Shown here: piece after piece, positions 17,075 through 25,869 of the stretch | Layout: every line of letters starts with the position of its first letter | Numbering within the stretch: the stretch's first letter is position 1 | Assembly: GCF_001307805.1 (NCBI RefSeq) | Contig: NZ_CP013862.1 | Location: 3,658,001-3,722,000 of the forward strand | Length of the DNA stretch: 64,000 nt | Source: Lentibacillus amyloliquefaciens | GTDB lineage: Bacteria; Bacillota; Bacilli; Bacillales; Amphibacillaceae | Reading direction: 5' to 3' | Notes under the pieces: generated by a model | What the model was told of the DNA's origin: nothing | The model's input: the letters and a program-made list of their open reading frames with translations, nothing else | Database searches by the model: none | Position numbers and translations under genes: made by a program

Positions 17075-17117
17075 AAAGGGTGTCCAGGCATTATTACGAC
17101 TGGGCATCCTTTTTTTG
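17075..17117 (+). terminator. Terminator of the murQ-ABC operon
   Basis: Imperfect arms GGGTGTCCAG and CTGGGCATCC (about 17078-17109) are followed by T7. Confidence 0.75.
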
Positions 17118-17250
17118 TTTGAATTATTGCCGTTTGATTAAGTGATGTTCATAGCCCATAACATGAAAAAACTTACTCGAATTGGCGAAACTAGACAGAT
17201 AAAGGCGGCGGACGTACAATAAAAAAAGTCGAAAAATGCGAGTGATAAAC

Positions 17251-17535
17251 ATGCAGATACAGCCTTTTAAAAAAGTGCAGGAAGCCTCCTATCTAACAGC
17301 GAATAAAGCCTGGAGCTACCGGGCCATCCTACGTTATTTTTATATACAGCATGAGCGGATGCGTGAGTTTCTTTTTCCCGAAGAGATTTTAGCACACCTG
17401 AAGGATCTGGACGGCTTTCAGGAATATACGGAAGATCAGCTGCATCAGGATCTTGATCAGCTAGTGAAATGGAATACATCGTCTGCTGGACAGGTTTTCG
17501 GAAGACTATGTGAAATTGTGGCATATGGATACTGA
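17251..17535 (+). pseudogene. Remnant of a DUF2397 (TIGR02677) gene
   Basis: The open frame from ATG 17251 gives about 80 residues that look like the N-terminus of DUF2397 proteins: 'FKKVQEASYLTANKAWSYRAIL', 'YIQHERMREFLFPEEIL', then 'DLDQLVKW'. It then leaves the family and stops after 94 residues, whereas intact members have about 480-500. DUF2397 proteins are encoded with DUF2398, DUF2399 and a large SMC-like ATPase in Wadjet-type plasmid-defence loci. No partner gene is present, and there is no good ribosome site. It looks like what remains after deletion. Confidence 0.6.
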
Positions 17536-17689
17536 CAGCTATACGGTGAAGGAACTCTCTGAGGAGCGGCTTGAAAAACTTAATCGAATAAACCATGCGG
17601 ATTTGCTGGAAGTTGCCGATGCTATGCGCAAGAAAGGTAAAGCCGGTTATCAGGAAGCACTGGTAGGACGCATGATAGAAAACATTTAA
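17525..17689 (+). pseudogene. Second open fragment after the DUF2397 remnant
   Basis: In another frame the sequence is open from 17468 and can start at ATG 17525. It gives 54 residues (ending GYQEALVGRMIENI) of helical, soluble character. It does not look like the missing part of DUF2397, so it may be the tail of another lost gene joined by deletion. No family recognised. Confidence 0.35.
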
Positions 17690-17825
17690 AATGAAGCAAA
17701 TTGGCGAAATGGCTTGTTTCATAGTGGAAATTCTAATTGGTTTTAGAATAATTAACTTTTTACAGCCTGTTTCCAATGGTAATTTCATATTATCTCCATT
17801 TGTTGGTTTTGAGTGGTGATGAGAT

Positions 17826-17918
17826 GATAAAGTGAATCGTTAGATAAACGAATCGGACATTTAGGGACAGTTAACCGCCGTTCCTGGGCGGGTTACTGTC
17901 CATTACATGCGGGATAAA
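17826..17918 (-). repeat. Family A repeat, reverse orientation, shortened
   Basis: Read on the minus strand it starts TTTATCCCGCATGTAATGG, has the hairpin CAGTAACCCGCC/GGCGGTTAACTG, then TGTCCGATTCG, and lacks hairpin 2. It lies just upstream of the coiled-coil gene. Confidence 0.7.
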
Positions 17919-17944
17919 TCTATCAAAAGATGGAGGCCAATGAA

Positions 17945-18225
17945 ATGAGCGAAGTGACAATGCAGGACCTGTTCGTTGCGATTCAGGAAGTGTCAAAGGA
18001 CGTTGGCGAAGTTAAGGAAAGTTTGAGCAAATTAGATGGTAGAGTGGAAAATCTGGAAAATAGAATGGAAAGTTTGGAAAATAGGACTAGCAATATAGAG
18101 ACAGAAATGAAAAAGATGGGCAACGATGTGCGCAACTGGATTATAAGCTGAACGATTATAATAATGAGCTGCTGGATACCAGAGCACGTGTTACAATGCT
18201 GGGGAAAGAGGCAGGAATCGAATAA
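17945..18225 (+). pseudogene. Small coiled-coil protein gene with a frameshift
   Basis: ATG 17945 with GGAGG (17932-17936) opens a coiled-coil protein with heptads such as 'LDGRVENLENRMESLENR'. The frame stops at 18151, but one base added near 18131 would continue as QLDYKLNDYNNELL ... GKEAGIE to the TAA at 18223, for about 93 residues in total. The restored tail is coding-like and a terminator follows at once. The protein has no catalytic motif. Compare the coiled-coil genes at 3106 and 30553. Confidence 0.55.
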
Positions 18226-18226
18226 C

Positions 18227-18260
18227 AAAGCTTGCAGCAGGCAGGCTTTATTTTTTTATT
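18227..18260 (+). terminator. Terminator after the coiled-coil gene
   Basis: AAAGCTTGC and GCAGGCTTT surround a short loop and are followed by a T-rich run. Confidence 0.65.
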
Positions 18261-18264
18261 CCCA

Positions 18265-18284
18265 TTTAAAACCTGGTCCTAATT
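18265..18284 (+). promoter_or_regulatory. Candidate FapR operator at the fabI promoter
   Basis: TTTAAAACCTGGTCCTAATT resembles the FapR palindrome (TTAGTACCTRGTACTAA type). It lies 10 bases upstream of a TATAAT box (18294-18299), as in other fab promoters that FapR represses until malonyl-CoA rises. The match is imperfect, so this is inference. Confidence 0.4.
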
Positions 18285-18333
18285 GTGCTACATTATAATT
18301 ATAAAACATATCCCTTAAATTGGAGGTACATAT

Positions 18334-19113
18334 ATGACTGCACTATTAAAAGATAAAAATATTGTTGTGATGGGAGTGGCAAATAATCGGAGTATCGCTT
18401 GGGGAATTACGAGGTCACTTTATAATGCCGGTGCGAATTTGATTTTCACTTATCGTCAGGAGCGTTCCAAACAAAAACTGGAAAAGCTGTTGGAGAAAAA
18501 CGGGATCGAAGCCAAGTTAATCGTATCCTGTGATGTAGAAAATGATGAAAGCATCAAGCAAGCATTTCAGGAAGTTGGTGATCAGGCCGATATAATTCAT
18601 GGACTTGTTCATTCAGTTGCATTCGCGAATACGGATGAATTGAAAGGCGATTATGCTGACACGTCGCGTGAAGGATATCTGACAGCACAAAATATCAGTG
18701 CCTACTCACTGGCTGCGGTCACTCGGGAAGCAAGAAAATTCATGACCGAGGGCGGCGGCATCGTTACACAAACGTACCTTGGGGCAGAACGTGTTGTGCC
18801 GAATTATAATGTAATGGGGGTAGCCAAAGCAGCGCTTGAAGCAAGCGTGCGTTACCTTGCTGAAGATGTCGGGAAAGACGGCATTCGTGTCAATGCGGTC
18901 TCAGCGGGTCCAATTCGAACCTTATCAGCAAAGGGTGTTTCCGGTTTTAATGATAAGATGTCGGTTGTTGAAGAAAAAGCACCGCTTCGCCGCCAGGTTG
19001 ATCAGGACCAAGTCGGTGATGCAACTCTGTTTTTACTGAGCGATTTGGCACGGGGCGTTACAGGCGAAGTGCTTCACGTTGATTCCGGCTTTCACATTGT
19101 AGCAGGCGGATAA
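18334..19113 (+). CDS. fabI: Enoyl-[acyl-carrier-protein] reductase (NADH) FabI
   Basis: This 259-residue SDR-fold enzyme performs the last reduction of each fatty acid elongation round. The divergent FabI nucleotide motif MGVANNRSIAWG is at about residues 13-24. The catalytic pair is in the YxxxxxxK motif YNVMGVAK (about 154-161), with AGPIRTLSAKG following near 190-200, the substrate loop and triclosan-sensitivity region. Full length, ATG 18334 behind GGAGG. Monocistronic, between a possible FapR operator and a clear terminator. Confidence 0.95.
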   Translation: MTALLKDKNIVVMGVANNRSIAWGITRSLYNAGANLIFTYRQERSKQKLEKLLEKNGIEAKLIVSCDVENDESIKQAFQEVGDQADIIHGLVHSVAFANTDELKGDYADTSREGYLTAQNISAYSLAAVTREARKFMTEGGGIVTQTYLGAERVVPNYNVMGVAKAALEASVRYLAEDVGKDGIRVNAVSAGPIRTLSAKGVSGFNDKMSVVEEKAPLRRQVDQDQVGDATLFLLSDLARGVTGEVLHVDSGFHIVAGG

Positions 19114-19128
19114 CTTACCCTTTAATAA

Positions 19129-19164
19129 TAAACGAGCATTCTTACAGTGGATGCTCGTTTTTTT
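19129..19164 (+). terminator. Terminator of fabI
   Basis: AACGAGCAT (19131-19139) and ATGCTCGTT (19151-19159) are followed by a T-run. Confidence 0.85.
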
Positions 19165-19492
19165 CATTTCCTCAGCCTGCTGAGAGGAGGGCGCTAGTGT
19201 TTTTGAACGTTTTATCCCCTAAATGAATTACAAGCCCCCTCATCCCGATGCATATATTACATCATACAAACATACAATTCATTTCCTTTATACCCGCTAG
19301 TGACCGCAGCATCAAAAATTCTAACAAATGAAAATGATTCTAAAGGCTGAGCAAAATATGAACGGAATGAAAACAAACATTTGTTCGCATTTTTGGGTTA
19401 TTTTGTGCTATACTACCAACCAAGGGCTGTTCTTTCAGACGGGCACTGCGGCTGACATATCTCTGCTGTTAAAGGGGGTGAGGCTTTTGGGT

Positions 19493-19582
19493 ATGTTTGA
19501 AGTGTTTATGGTACTGATTGGTTTCGGTACCTTGTTAGTTGGATTGTTGGCGTTAATCGTGGAAATGATTAACAGAAAATAG
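19493..19582 (+). CDS. Putative holin-like (type I) toxin, 29 aa
   Basis: A 29-residue single-helix hydrophobic peptide (MFEVFMVLIGFGTLLVGLLA plus a charged tail) is preceded by the strong site AAAGGGGGTGA. This form (short acidic start, one membrane helix, basic end) is that of the Bacillales 'putative holin-like toxin'/TxpA-type peptides, which are repressed by an antisense RNA. The downstream sequence has the expected structured region: AGACCTCTC/GAGAGGTCT (19581-19589/19612-19620), then a CCGAACCACTGAAGGAACAG stretch and a hairpin terminator. TTG 19487 is an alternative start. Confidence 0.65.
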   Translation: MFEVFMVLIGFGTLLVGLLALIVEMINRK

Positions 19583-19684
19583 ACCTCTCGAAACCCTGCA
19601 ACGGAATAAAAGAGAGGTCTATTCATGAAAAGCCGAACCACTGAAGGAACAGCTTAACCGACCACAGTATCTGCTGTGGTCTTA
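19583..19684 (-). ncRNA. Possible antisense RNA region of the type I toxin locus
   Basis: Type I toxins of this class have an antisense RNA transcribed from downstream, overlapping the toxin mRNA 3' end. Here the hairpin GACCACAG (19660-19667)/CTGTGGTC (19674-19681) could be the toxin terminator and part of the interacting region. No minus-strand promoter was firmly identified, so the RNA is inferred from context. Confidence 0.3.
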
Positions 19685-19847
19685 TTACTATATGCAAAAC
19701 TTTTCCTACATTATACCTAGAATTGATGGCTATGAAAAGAAAAAAGACTCGTGAATAAGCTTAAAAGCCATTTTAACGAAAATGCTTGAATAGGATAATT
19801 TGATACAATGTATTAAACTTAGAGTATATAAACTGTGGGGGTTCCTT

Positions 19848-20156
19848 ATGAATGAAATTATGTGGGTCGATTTTATATTTCAGTTAATTTTTCTTATTAT
19901 TTTAGCAGCAATCGTTGCATTAATTGTGTTAGCGATTCGTGCACTTTCAAAGCGATCAAAACAAATGGATACATTTGTAACAAATATTATTATCACTATA
20001 GTGATTTTATTGGCACTTTGGTTTGCTCTTGATTTTATAGGCGTAAATGCATCATACCTAGTTCCAAAATTAATAGAGTGGGCTACGAAGTTTATTTTTC
20101 CTTGGGTGGTATTATATTGGTTTATAAGACTTACTAAAAGTTTGGAGAAAAGATAA
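19848..20156 (+). CDS. Small membrane protein of unknown function
   Basis: This is a 102-residue protein with three hydrophobic segments, about residues 7-30, 44-66 and 80-96, and short basic linkers (ALSKRSKQ; C-terminal KSLEKR). The start ATG 19848 follows GGGGGTT. No family recognised. It is encoded alone, with A+T-rich codon usage compared with the surrounding housekeeping genes, which may hint at transfer. Confidence 0.6.
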   Translation: MNEIMWVDFIFQLIFLIILAAIVALIVLAIRALSKRSKQMDTFVTNIIITIVILLALWFALDFIGVNASYLVPKLIEWATKFIFPWVVLYWFIRLTKSLEKR

Positions 20157-20561
20157 GGTTTATTCTTCAGGTAATGGTTGCGCTAATCTAATAGTGTGAC
20201 CCGCTAAATAGGGCCATTTAATCGGTGCGAAACGTTCCTGACTCAAATGAAATGTGGGCAGGTCACACAATTTTGGTAAAGCTCAGGCAGTTTAATTTTC
20301 TAATACTGAAGGGTTATGTCGAGGAGTCGAATGAGGAAGAGTAACGTTCTGAAAGGCGGTCTTTGCGTCGAATAGCACGCTGCTTAGTAAGAAATAGTAT
20401 GTGAACTAAACGCTAATGGAAGTTAATTTCTTCTTGCGTTAACTGGCGCGTTCGTTGCATAGCATATCAAAAGAAAAAATGAATAAAGCTTTATTTTTTC
20501 GACAAATGAGCAAAATTGATGTATAAGAGTAATATATTAACCAAAAAATAGGAGGATTTTT
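20157..20561. other. Non-coding 400-base stretch with a long-spaced inverted repeat
   Basis: No gene is visible. GTGTGACC (20194-20201) and GGTCACAC (20261-20268) form a perfect 8-bp inverted repeat with a 59-base spacer. A second palindromic patch, ACGCTAATGGAAG ... CTTCTTGCGTT, lies near 20410-20441. It may be debris of an element; nothing identifiable remains. Confidence 0.35.
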
Positions 20562-21263
20562 ATGCCAAAACGTATTTTTCTGTTATGTTTAACATTCATT
20601 TTTACATTATCTGTCGCTGTTGCCTGTAGCAATCAAAGTAATGAAAATGATGCACAAAATAACGGAGAGGAATCAGCTCAATCGAAAGAAGATGAAAATG
20701 AGGTGAGTAATCAAGATAATGACGGGAATGAGTCAAATTCAAATGACGCACAGAATGACGATGATGAAACTGACTCTGTATTAAATGACGACCAAAGTTC
20801 AAATGATCAAACAAATGATGATAACGAACAATCAAGCTCTTCTGACGATAGTGCTTCTGCAAATGACAATAATCTACCTGAGATCATTGAAATAGATGAA
20901 CAAATTCAACACGAGGAAGGTGTTACTTTTACGCTTGAGCAAATCGCCTTTAAAGAAGACCATATTTCAGTAGATTTTAATGCCGAGAATCATTCTGGAT
21001 TTTCCCAATATCTAGCGAGTGCAGGCAGAGCAAAAAGTTCCGATTTAGGCGGTATCACGTTGCAGGATGATACAGGTTATGACTATAGATATGTTGCTGA
21101 TGAAGACACAGATAGAATACAGCTTGAGGATCAAGAAAAAGTTACTGGAACTGTTAGTTTTGCGGGAAGAATTCAAGACGATGCCAAATCATTAACGTTA
21201 AGATTTAATCCTGATAATGTAGAACCTCAATTTAATTTTGAAGATATTGAAATTGAATGGTAG
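20562..21263 (+). CDS. Acidic lipoprotein with Asn/Asp/Ser-rich linker
   Basis: This is a 233-residue secreted lipoprotein: signal peptide, lipobox SVAVAC with Cys about 22, then about 85 residues of low-complexity Asn/Asp/Glu/Ser, then a compact C-terminal domain (about 110-233) of predicted beta strands ending in EDIEIEW. The C-terminal part has the feel of DUF4352-like Ig-fold domains, but I cannot confirm it. It is followed 33 bases later by an OmpA-like lipoprotein, which suggests a shared cell-surface role. The extreme acidity fits a high-salt environment. Confidence 0.7.
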   Translation: MPKRIFLLCLTFIFTLSVAVACSNQSNENDAQNNGEESAQSKEDENEVSNQDNDGNESNSNDAQNDDDETDSVLNDDQSSNDQTNDDNEQSSSSDDSASANDNNLPEIIEIDEQIQHEEGVTFTLEQIAFKEDHISVDFNAENHSGFSQYLASAGRAKSSDLGGITLQDDTGYDYRYVADEDTDRIQLEDQEKVTGTVSFAGRIQDDAKSLTLRFNPDNVEPQFNFEDIEIEW

Positions 21264-21296
21264 TAACTAATTCATATGTGGAGAGGAGTATCCTCA

Positions 21297-22001
21297 TTGC
21301 ATTCCATTTATAAAAAGATTAATTTAAGTTTTGTTCTTATTGTATGTGTGATATTTTTTTCGGCTTGTACGAATGCTGGAGAAAATAATCATGAATCAAC
21401 GAATGAGCAGGATACAGCAAACGATGAAAATGATGCGGCAACGGTTGACAACATAGAGAATGACGAAAACGATTCTGGTCAGGAAGAAAATATACCGAAG
21501 TCGGAATTTAATATAACGCAAATGTCAATAGGGTCCATTTTTTTCAAAAGTAGCATGGATATTGATTCCAGTATTGAAAAAGAAGTGATGGAGACGTTGA
21601 CGGAATTTAATGCCGTGGGAACGGAGGATGGTGCAAAGTTAACGCTGCCTGAAGATATTTTGTTCGATTTTGATTCGAGTGAATTACGTTCTGAAGCTGA
21701 TGAAGTTATTGGACAACTCGTGCAAGTGATAGAGACAACCGATGATGATGAAGTAACAATCGTTGGACATACAGACAGTAAAGGTGAAGATAGCTATAAC
21801 CAAGAACTGTCCGAGGACCGGGCGAATGCTGTTCTTGACGCATTAGCCGACAAAGGGGTTGAAGAGGGACGTATGACCGCTGAAGGAAAAGGTGCTTCAG
21901 AACCAATTGCTCAAAATACAAATAATGATGGTTCCGATAACCCTGAAGGTAGACAGAAAAACCGTCGAGTAGAAGTGACCGTCCATGGTTTTAATCAATG
22001 A
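21297..22001 (+). CDS. OmpA-like peptidoglycan-associated lipoprotein
   Basis: This is a 234-residue lipoprotein. TTG 21297 is chosen as start because GAGAGGAG (21281-21288) fits it. The lipobox is FFSAC near residue 24, then an acidic linker, then an OmpA C-terminal domain (about 120-232). The domain shows the usual elements 'LPEDILFDFDSSELRSEA', 'VTIVGHTDSKGEDSYNQELS', 'RANAVLDAL', 'GKGASEPIAQN', 'GRQKNRRVEVTV'. Such domains bind diaminopimelate-type peptidoglycan. They are usual in Gram-negative outer membranes or flagellar MotB, and less usual as a Gram-positive lipoprotein. It is paired with the lipoprotein just upstream. Confidence 0.85.
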   Translation: MHSIYKKINLSFVLIVCVIFFSACTNAGENNHESTNEQDTANDENDAATVDNIENDENDSGQEENIPKSEFNITQMSIGSIFFKSSMDIDSSIEKEVMETLTEFNAVGTEDGAKLTLPEDILFDFDSSELRSEADEVIGQLVQVIETTDDDEVTIVGHTDSKGEDSYNQELSEDRANAVLDALADKGVEEGRMTAEGKGASEPIAQNTNNDGSDNPEGRQKNRRVEVTVHGFNQ

Positions 22002-22081
22002 TATCACAATGTTTAAAGGGATCTTTATCATGAGTTAAATGCCAAAAAAGTCACAGAGTTTATTTGGCAAATAAAAAATGT

Positions 22082-22213
22082 ATGTAATGGCAATTTATAT
22101 AGATTGTCCCCACTCATAGGTTGGGGGATGGCTGCCGGTAAATGTCCGATTCGTTCATCTAACAATCAGTGGGGGAAGAAAGAAAACTCCCACTGCTTGA
22201 AGATTCACTTTAT
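22082..22213 (+). repeat. Family A repeat, degenerate copy
   Basis: ATGTAATGGC, a decayed hairpin 1, then AATGTCCGATTCGTTCATCT, hairpin 2 CAGTGGGGG/CTCCCACTG and GATTCACTTTAT. The rest of the 700-base gap 22002-22711 has no convincing gene; a 22-codon open frame at 22360-22428 is too short to judge. Confidence 0.65.
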
Positions 22214-22525
22214 TTTTTGTGACTTATGGAAAGTATTACTCCTCCAACTGTTAAGAGTTAGACTATTATTTCAATATCCTGGTCGATATGTGCAAGGGGA
22301 AGGTGTCATTTTCCGAAACTATTCCGTCAACACTTCTGCATGCGTCAATGACAGGTCATGAAGGTTGAAGTACAGGTGGAGTTGGCAAAACGAAGGCTGG
22401 AGCTACTCCTTTTGGAAAAGGTATGATTTAATAATTGGTTATTCACTATACGAATCAGGCGCACTTCTCGAATAAGCAGGGTACTTCCTTGAAGGACGCT
22501 GATTGTGGAAAAAAATATAAAAGCG

Positions 22526-22562
22526 CGATACATTAGCCATGTCTAATATGTATCGTTTTTTT
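22526..22562 (+). terminator. Hairpin terminator in the gap before the MFS gene
   Basis: CGATACATTAG and CTAATATGTATCG (22526-22536/22543-22555) are followed by T7. No upstream gene of its own is recognisable within 500 bases. Confidence 0.65.
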
Positions 22563-22711
22563 ATGACTTGTTACAGTTTAGGTCTTGATAGGCAAGAAAG
22601 GGGGGAGATATGGCAAAGTCGATGAATTAAATGGTTGTAAGCTTTCCTCACACCGAGTATAATTTGACAGTTGAATGATATATTTTATTGAAAGAAGAAG
22701 AGGGAATATAA

Positions 22712-24150
22712 ATGACGACGCAACCTTATAACAAAACGTTAATGGCCGCTCTATTGCTCGCGGGTTCATTCATTGCGATTTTAAATCAGACGCTTATGAT
22801 TACAGCTATTCCTCCAATCATGGATGAAATGAATATTTCAGCTAATACAGCTCAATGGCTGACTACTGTCTTTATGCTTGTCAATGGGGTCATGATCCCT
22901 GTCACTGCATTTTTGATCGAACGGTTTACAACACGTCAGCTTTTTATGACGGCAATGAGTGTATTCACGGTCGGAACGATTGTCGGGGGCTTGCCCCGAA
23001 CTTCAGCATATTGTTAGTAGGAAGAATTATTCAATCAGCCGGAGCCGGGATTATGATGCCACTCATGCAGACGGTTTTCCTGTTAATTTTCCCTGTTAAT
23101 AAACGAGGAGCAGCGATGGGCTACATTGGACTCGTTATATCGTTTGCGCCAGCTATTGGACCGACTTTGTCCGGTTGGGTGACATCGCATTTGTCTTGGA
23201 GGTTTTTATTTTTACTTATTTTACCTTTAGCTATTTTAATTATCTTTATTGCTTATTTCATATTAAGGAATGTTACAGAGCTCACGTATCCGAAACTCGA
23301 TCTTCCATCGATCATCCTATCTTCCGTCGGCTTTGGCGGACTTCTGTTTGGTTTCTCAAGTGCCGGAAACTATGGATGGGATAGCGGAAGAACCATTGCT
23401 ATTCTTGCAGTTAGTATCCTTACCCTTGCAGTCTTTATTATGCGGCAATTACGCATGCGGCAACCGATGCTGGAATTCAGGGTATTCAAATACAGCACAT
23501 TTACGATTACAACCGTAATTGGCATGATCTCGTTCCTTGGGTTGATCGGATCGGAAACCTTAATCCCGCTGTATATGCAGAACATGCGAGATTTCACAGC
23601 TATGGAATCCGGACTCGTTCTACTACCCGGCGCTCTTATCTCGGGATTAATGTCTCCGATTACAGGACGAATTTTTGACCGGATTGGAGCTCGCTTGTTA
23701 GCAATTGTTGGTTTGACTATTATGACTGGTGCCACCTTGGCCTTTGGCTTCCTGGGTACAACAACGACGCTCACGTTCCTGATTGTCATGTATGCAGTTC
23801 GCATGTTTGGCTTCTCGATGGTTATGATGCCTGTAACGACAGCAGGTTTAAATCAATTGCCACAAAAATTGATTCCGCACGGTACGGCTATGAATAATAC
23901 GATGCGGCAAATCGCAGCATCCGTGGGGACCGCCATCCTTGTTACAATCATGACGATGACGGCACAAAACGCCCAACAAGTCCCAACAATCTCAAACCCT
24001 GATATTCACGGCGTAAACGTTGCTTTTCTAGTTATTGCTGTTTTGTCGCTTATTGCGATTATCATATCTATTTTTGTTAAAAGAACCTATCCATCTACTG
24101 ATGAAGCTGTGCAAACGGAATATCGCAAGAAAAGAGCGGAAAATATGTAA
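22712..24150 (+). pseudogene. MFS drug transporter of the DHA2 (EmrB/QacA) family, frameshifted
   Basis: The combined product would be about 479 residues with 14 helices, normal for DHA2 proton-coupled drug exporters. The N-terminal motif 'FIAILNQTLMITAIPPI' is present, and motif C is in helix 5. The first frame runs 22712-23017. The second is in register from about 22990 to 24150. At the G5 run 22985-22989 one extra G would restore GTIVGGLAPNFSILLVGRII. There is no other damage, so a sequencing undercall or a very recent loss are the options. ATG 22712 follows AAGAGGG. Confidence 0.82.
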
Positions 24151-24594
24151 GATAAAAGAAAGGTAAGGTCCTTCAGTTTTCACTGTTCGTCACAGTGGAT
24201 AAAGGTTTGAAATGGAAATGTTTCGTTTCTTGAAAAAATGATAGAACCAGGTTGTACAGTGGGGAAGCTCCATCAAAATCTTCAATTAGGTGGAGAGATT
24301 CACTGAGTGAATTTCCTGGTTAATTAATTTGTTAACAACGGTCTAAAAACCTTACTATTTCACAAGAAAAACATACTGATAATTTTGAGCTTTCTCCACA
24401 GTAAGTCAACTACTTGTTTTTCGACAGGTGTCTCTTTTTTTCTTCAGTTGACCGAGTGTGCTATATTAGACATAGATTTTATAGAATATGATAGGAAAAA
24501 ATTTTCCGATTTGCCTGATGGAAGCAAAAGCTTATAGCTGAAAGATGCAACGATAAGCCAAATTTGCTGATATGCATTGTTTTAGAAGGGATAT
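24151..24594. other. Intergenic stretch, nothing identified
   Basis: About 440 bases, AT-rich. A single Spo0A-box-like TTCGACA occurs at 24420-24426. No gene, repeat-family copy or terminator could be supported. Confidence 0.3.
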
Positions 24595-25803
24595 ATGAGG
24601 ATGGTTAACGATAATTCGAAAAGATTGTACCAATTCCTGCTTGTAGCGGGAATTGTTATTGTTGCATTTAATCTTCGGCCCGCCATTACGTCAGTCGGGC
24701 CTGTGATCGGAATTATACGTGATGATATTGGCTTGTCTAACTGGAGTGCGGGCATTCTGACCAGTTTGCCGCTGATTGCATTTGCGCTCACATCACCGCT
24801 GGCACCCAGACTGGGGAACCGCTATTCCAATGAACGGATGTTATTAGCAGGTCTTATTCTGCTTTTCTTAGGGATCTCTATCCGTTCCATGTCAATCATG
24901 GCTCTTTTGTTTACCGGTACATTACTCGTCGGATTCGGGATCGCCATTTTAAATGTACTCTTGCCGGGTGTGATTAAAGAAAAATTCCCGGCTAAAGTTG
25001 GGTTGATGACGAGCGTCTATTCAACATCGATGGGCGTCTTTGCAGCGTCTGCTTCCGGTCTGAGCATCCCGTTTGCTCAAGGGCTTGGTATGGGGTGGCA
25101 GCTCGCTTTGTTAGTCTGGGCAATCCCGGCTGTTTTGGGGATCATTGTTTGGGTATATCTTTCCGGAAAAGAAAAATCCCAAGATGACGGCGGGATCAGA
25201 CTTGCGAGTATGAGCGGCAACAGAATGTGGAAATCACCGCTTGCCTGGCAAGTGGCCTGTTTTATGGGCTTCCAGTCATTCTTGTTTTATGTGACCATCT
25301 CATGGCTTCCGGAAATTTTGCATGATAATGGCTTAACGATGGCTGCAGCGGGATGGATGTTGTCGTTTGCTCAGTTTGTGGGGCTCCCGGCCAGTTTCAT
25401 CGTGCCGGTGGCAGCCGGACGGTTAAAATCACAGCGAGGAATCGTAGTGGTTATGTTTCTCTGTGCATTTGGCGGCTACGGCGGACTGCTGATTAGTGAG
25501 TCGTTTCCTGTCATGATGATCAGCACCATCCTTATTGGTATTACATTAAGTGGAACGTTTGCACTGGCACTTGCTTTTCTCGGGATGCGCGCCCGTAATG
25601 CCCGCGATGCTGCAGCACTTTCCGGGATGGCTCAGGCTTTTGGTTATACGCTGGCTGCAGTCGGTCCGATGTTTATTGGCTACTTATACGACCTGACCCA
25701 GTTATGGACAATACCGCTGATCACGCTGCTCGGTGTAGCCGCTTTGGTGATGGTTTTTGGGATGGGCGCCGGACGTGATATATATGTATTGGATGAAGTT
25801 TAA
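24595..25803 (+). CDS. MFS transporter, CynX/NimT-like family
   Basis: This is a 402-residue, 12-helix permease. The N-terminal helix FNLRPAITSVGP is characteristic of the CynX/NimT branch (cyanate and 2-nitroimidazole exporters and relatives such as YycB). 'AFLGMRARNARDAAALSGMAQ' in the second half is also typical. ATG 24595 follows AGAAGGG; ATG 24601 is possible. Substrate unknown. The next MFS gene begins 66 bases on, so both could be co-transcribed. Confidence 0.85.
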   Translation: MRMVNDNSKRLYQFLLVAGIVIVAFNLRPAITSVGPVIGIIRDDIGLSNWSAGILTSLPLIAFALTSPLAPRLGNRYSNERMLLAGLILLFLGISIRSMSIMALLFTGTLLVGFGIAILNVLLPGVIKEKFPAKVGLMTSVYSTSMGVFAASASGLSIPFAQGLGMGWQLALLVWAIPAVLGIIVWVYLSGKEKSQDDGGIRLASMSGNRMWKSPLAWQVACFMGFQSFLFYVTISWLPEILHDNGLTMAAAGWMLSFAQFVGLPASFIVPVAAGRLKSQRGIVVVMFLCAFGGYGGLLISESFPVMMISTILIGITLSGTFALALAFLGMRARNARDAAALSGMAQAFGYTLAAVGPMFIGYLYDLTQLWTIPLITLLGVAALVMVFGMGAGRDIYVLDEV

Positions 25804-25869
25804 AAAGTTCATTAGCTAAAATAATGAGTTTTGTAACGAGATGTAACTGTAGGTAAAAGTTTTACTTAG

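Noticed and set aside
20194..20268. GTGTGACC/GGTCACAC as insertion-sequence ends
   Set aside because: The enclosed 59 bases are too short, there is no transposase, and no target duplication was seen.
22104..22361. 85-codon open frame on the plus strand
   Set aside because: It lies inside a degenerate family A repeat, lacks a ribosome site and has low-complexity, non-protein-like composition.
24420..24426. Single TTCGACA (Spo0A box, reverse) before the CynX-like gene
   Set aside because: A lone 7-mer in an AT-rich gap is expected by chance every few kilobases; no promoter relation could be shown.
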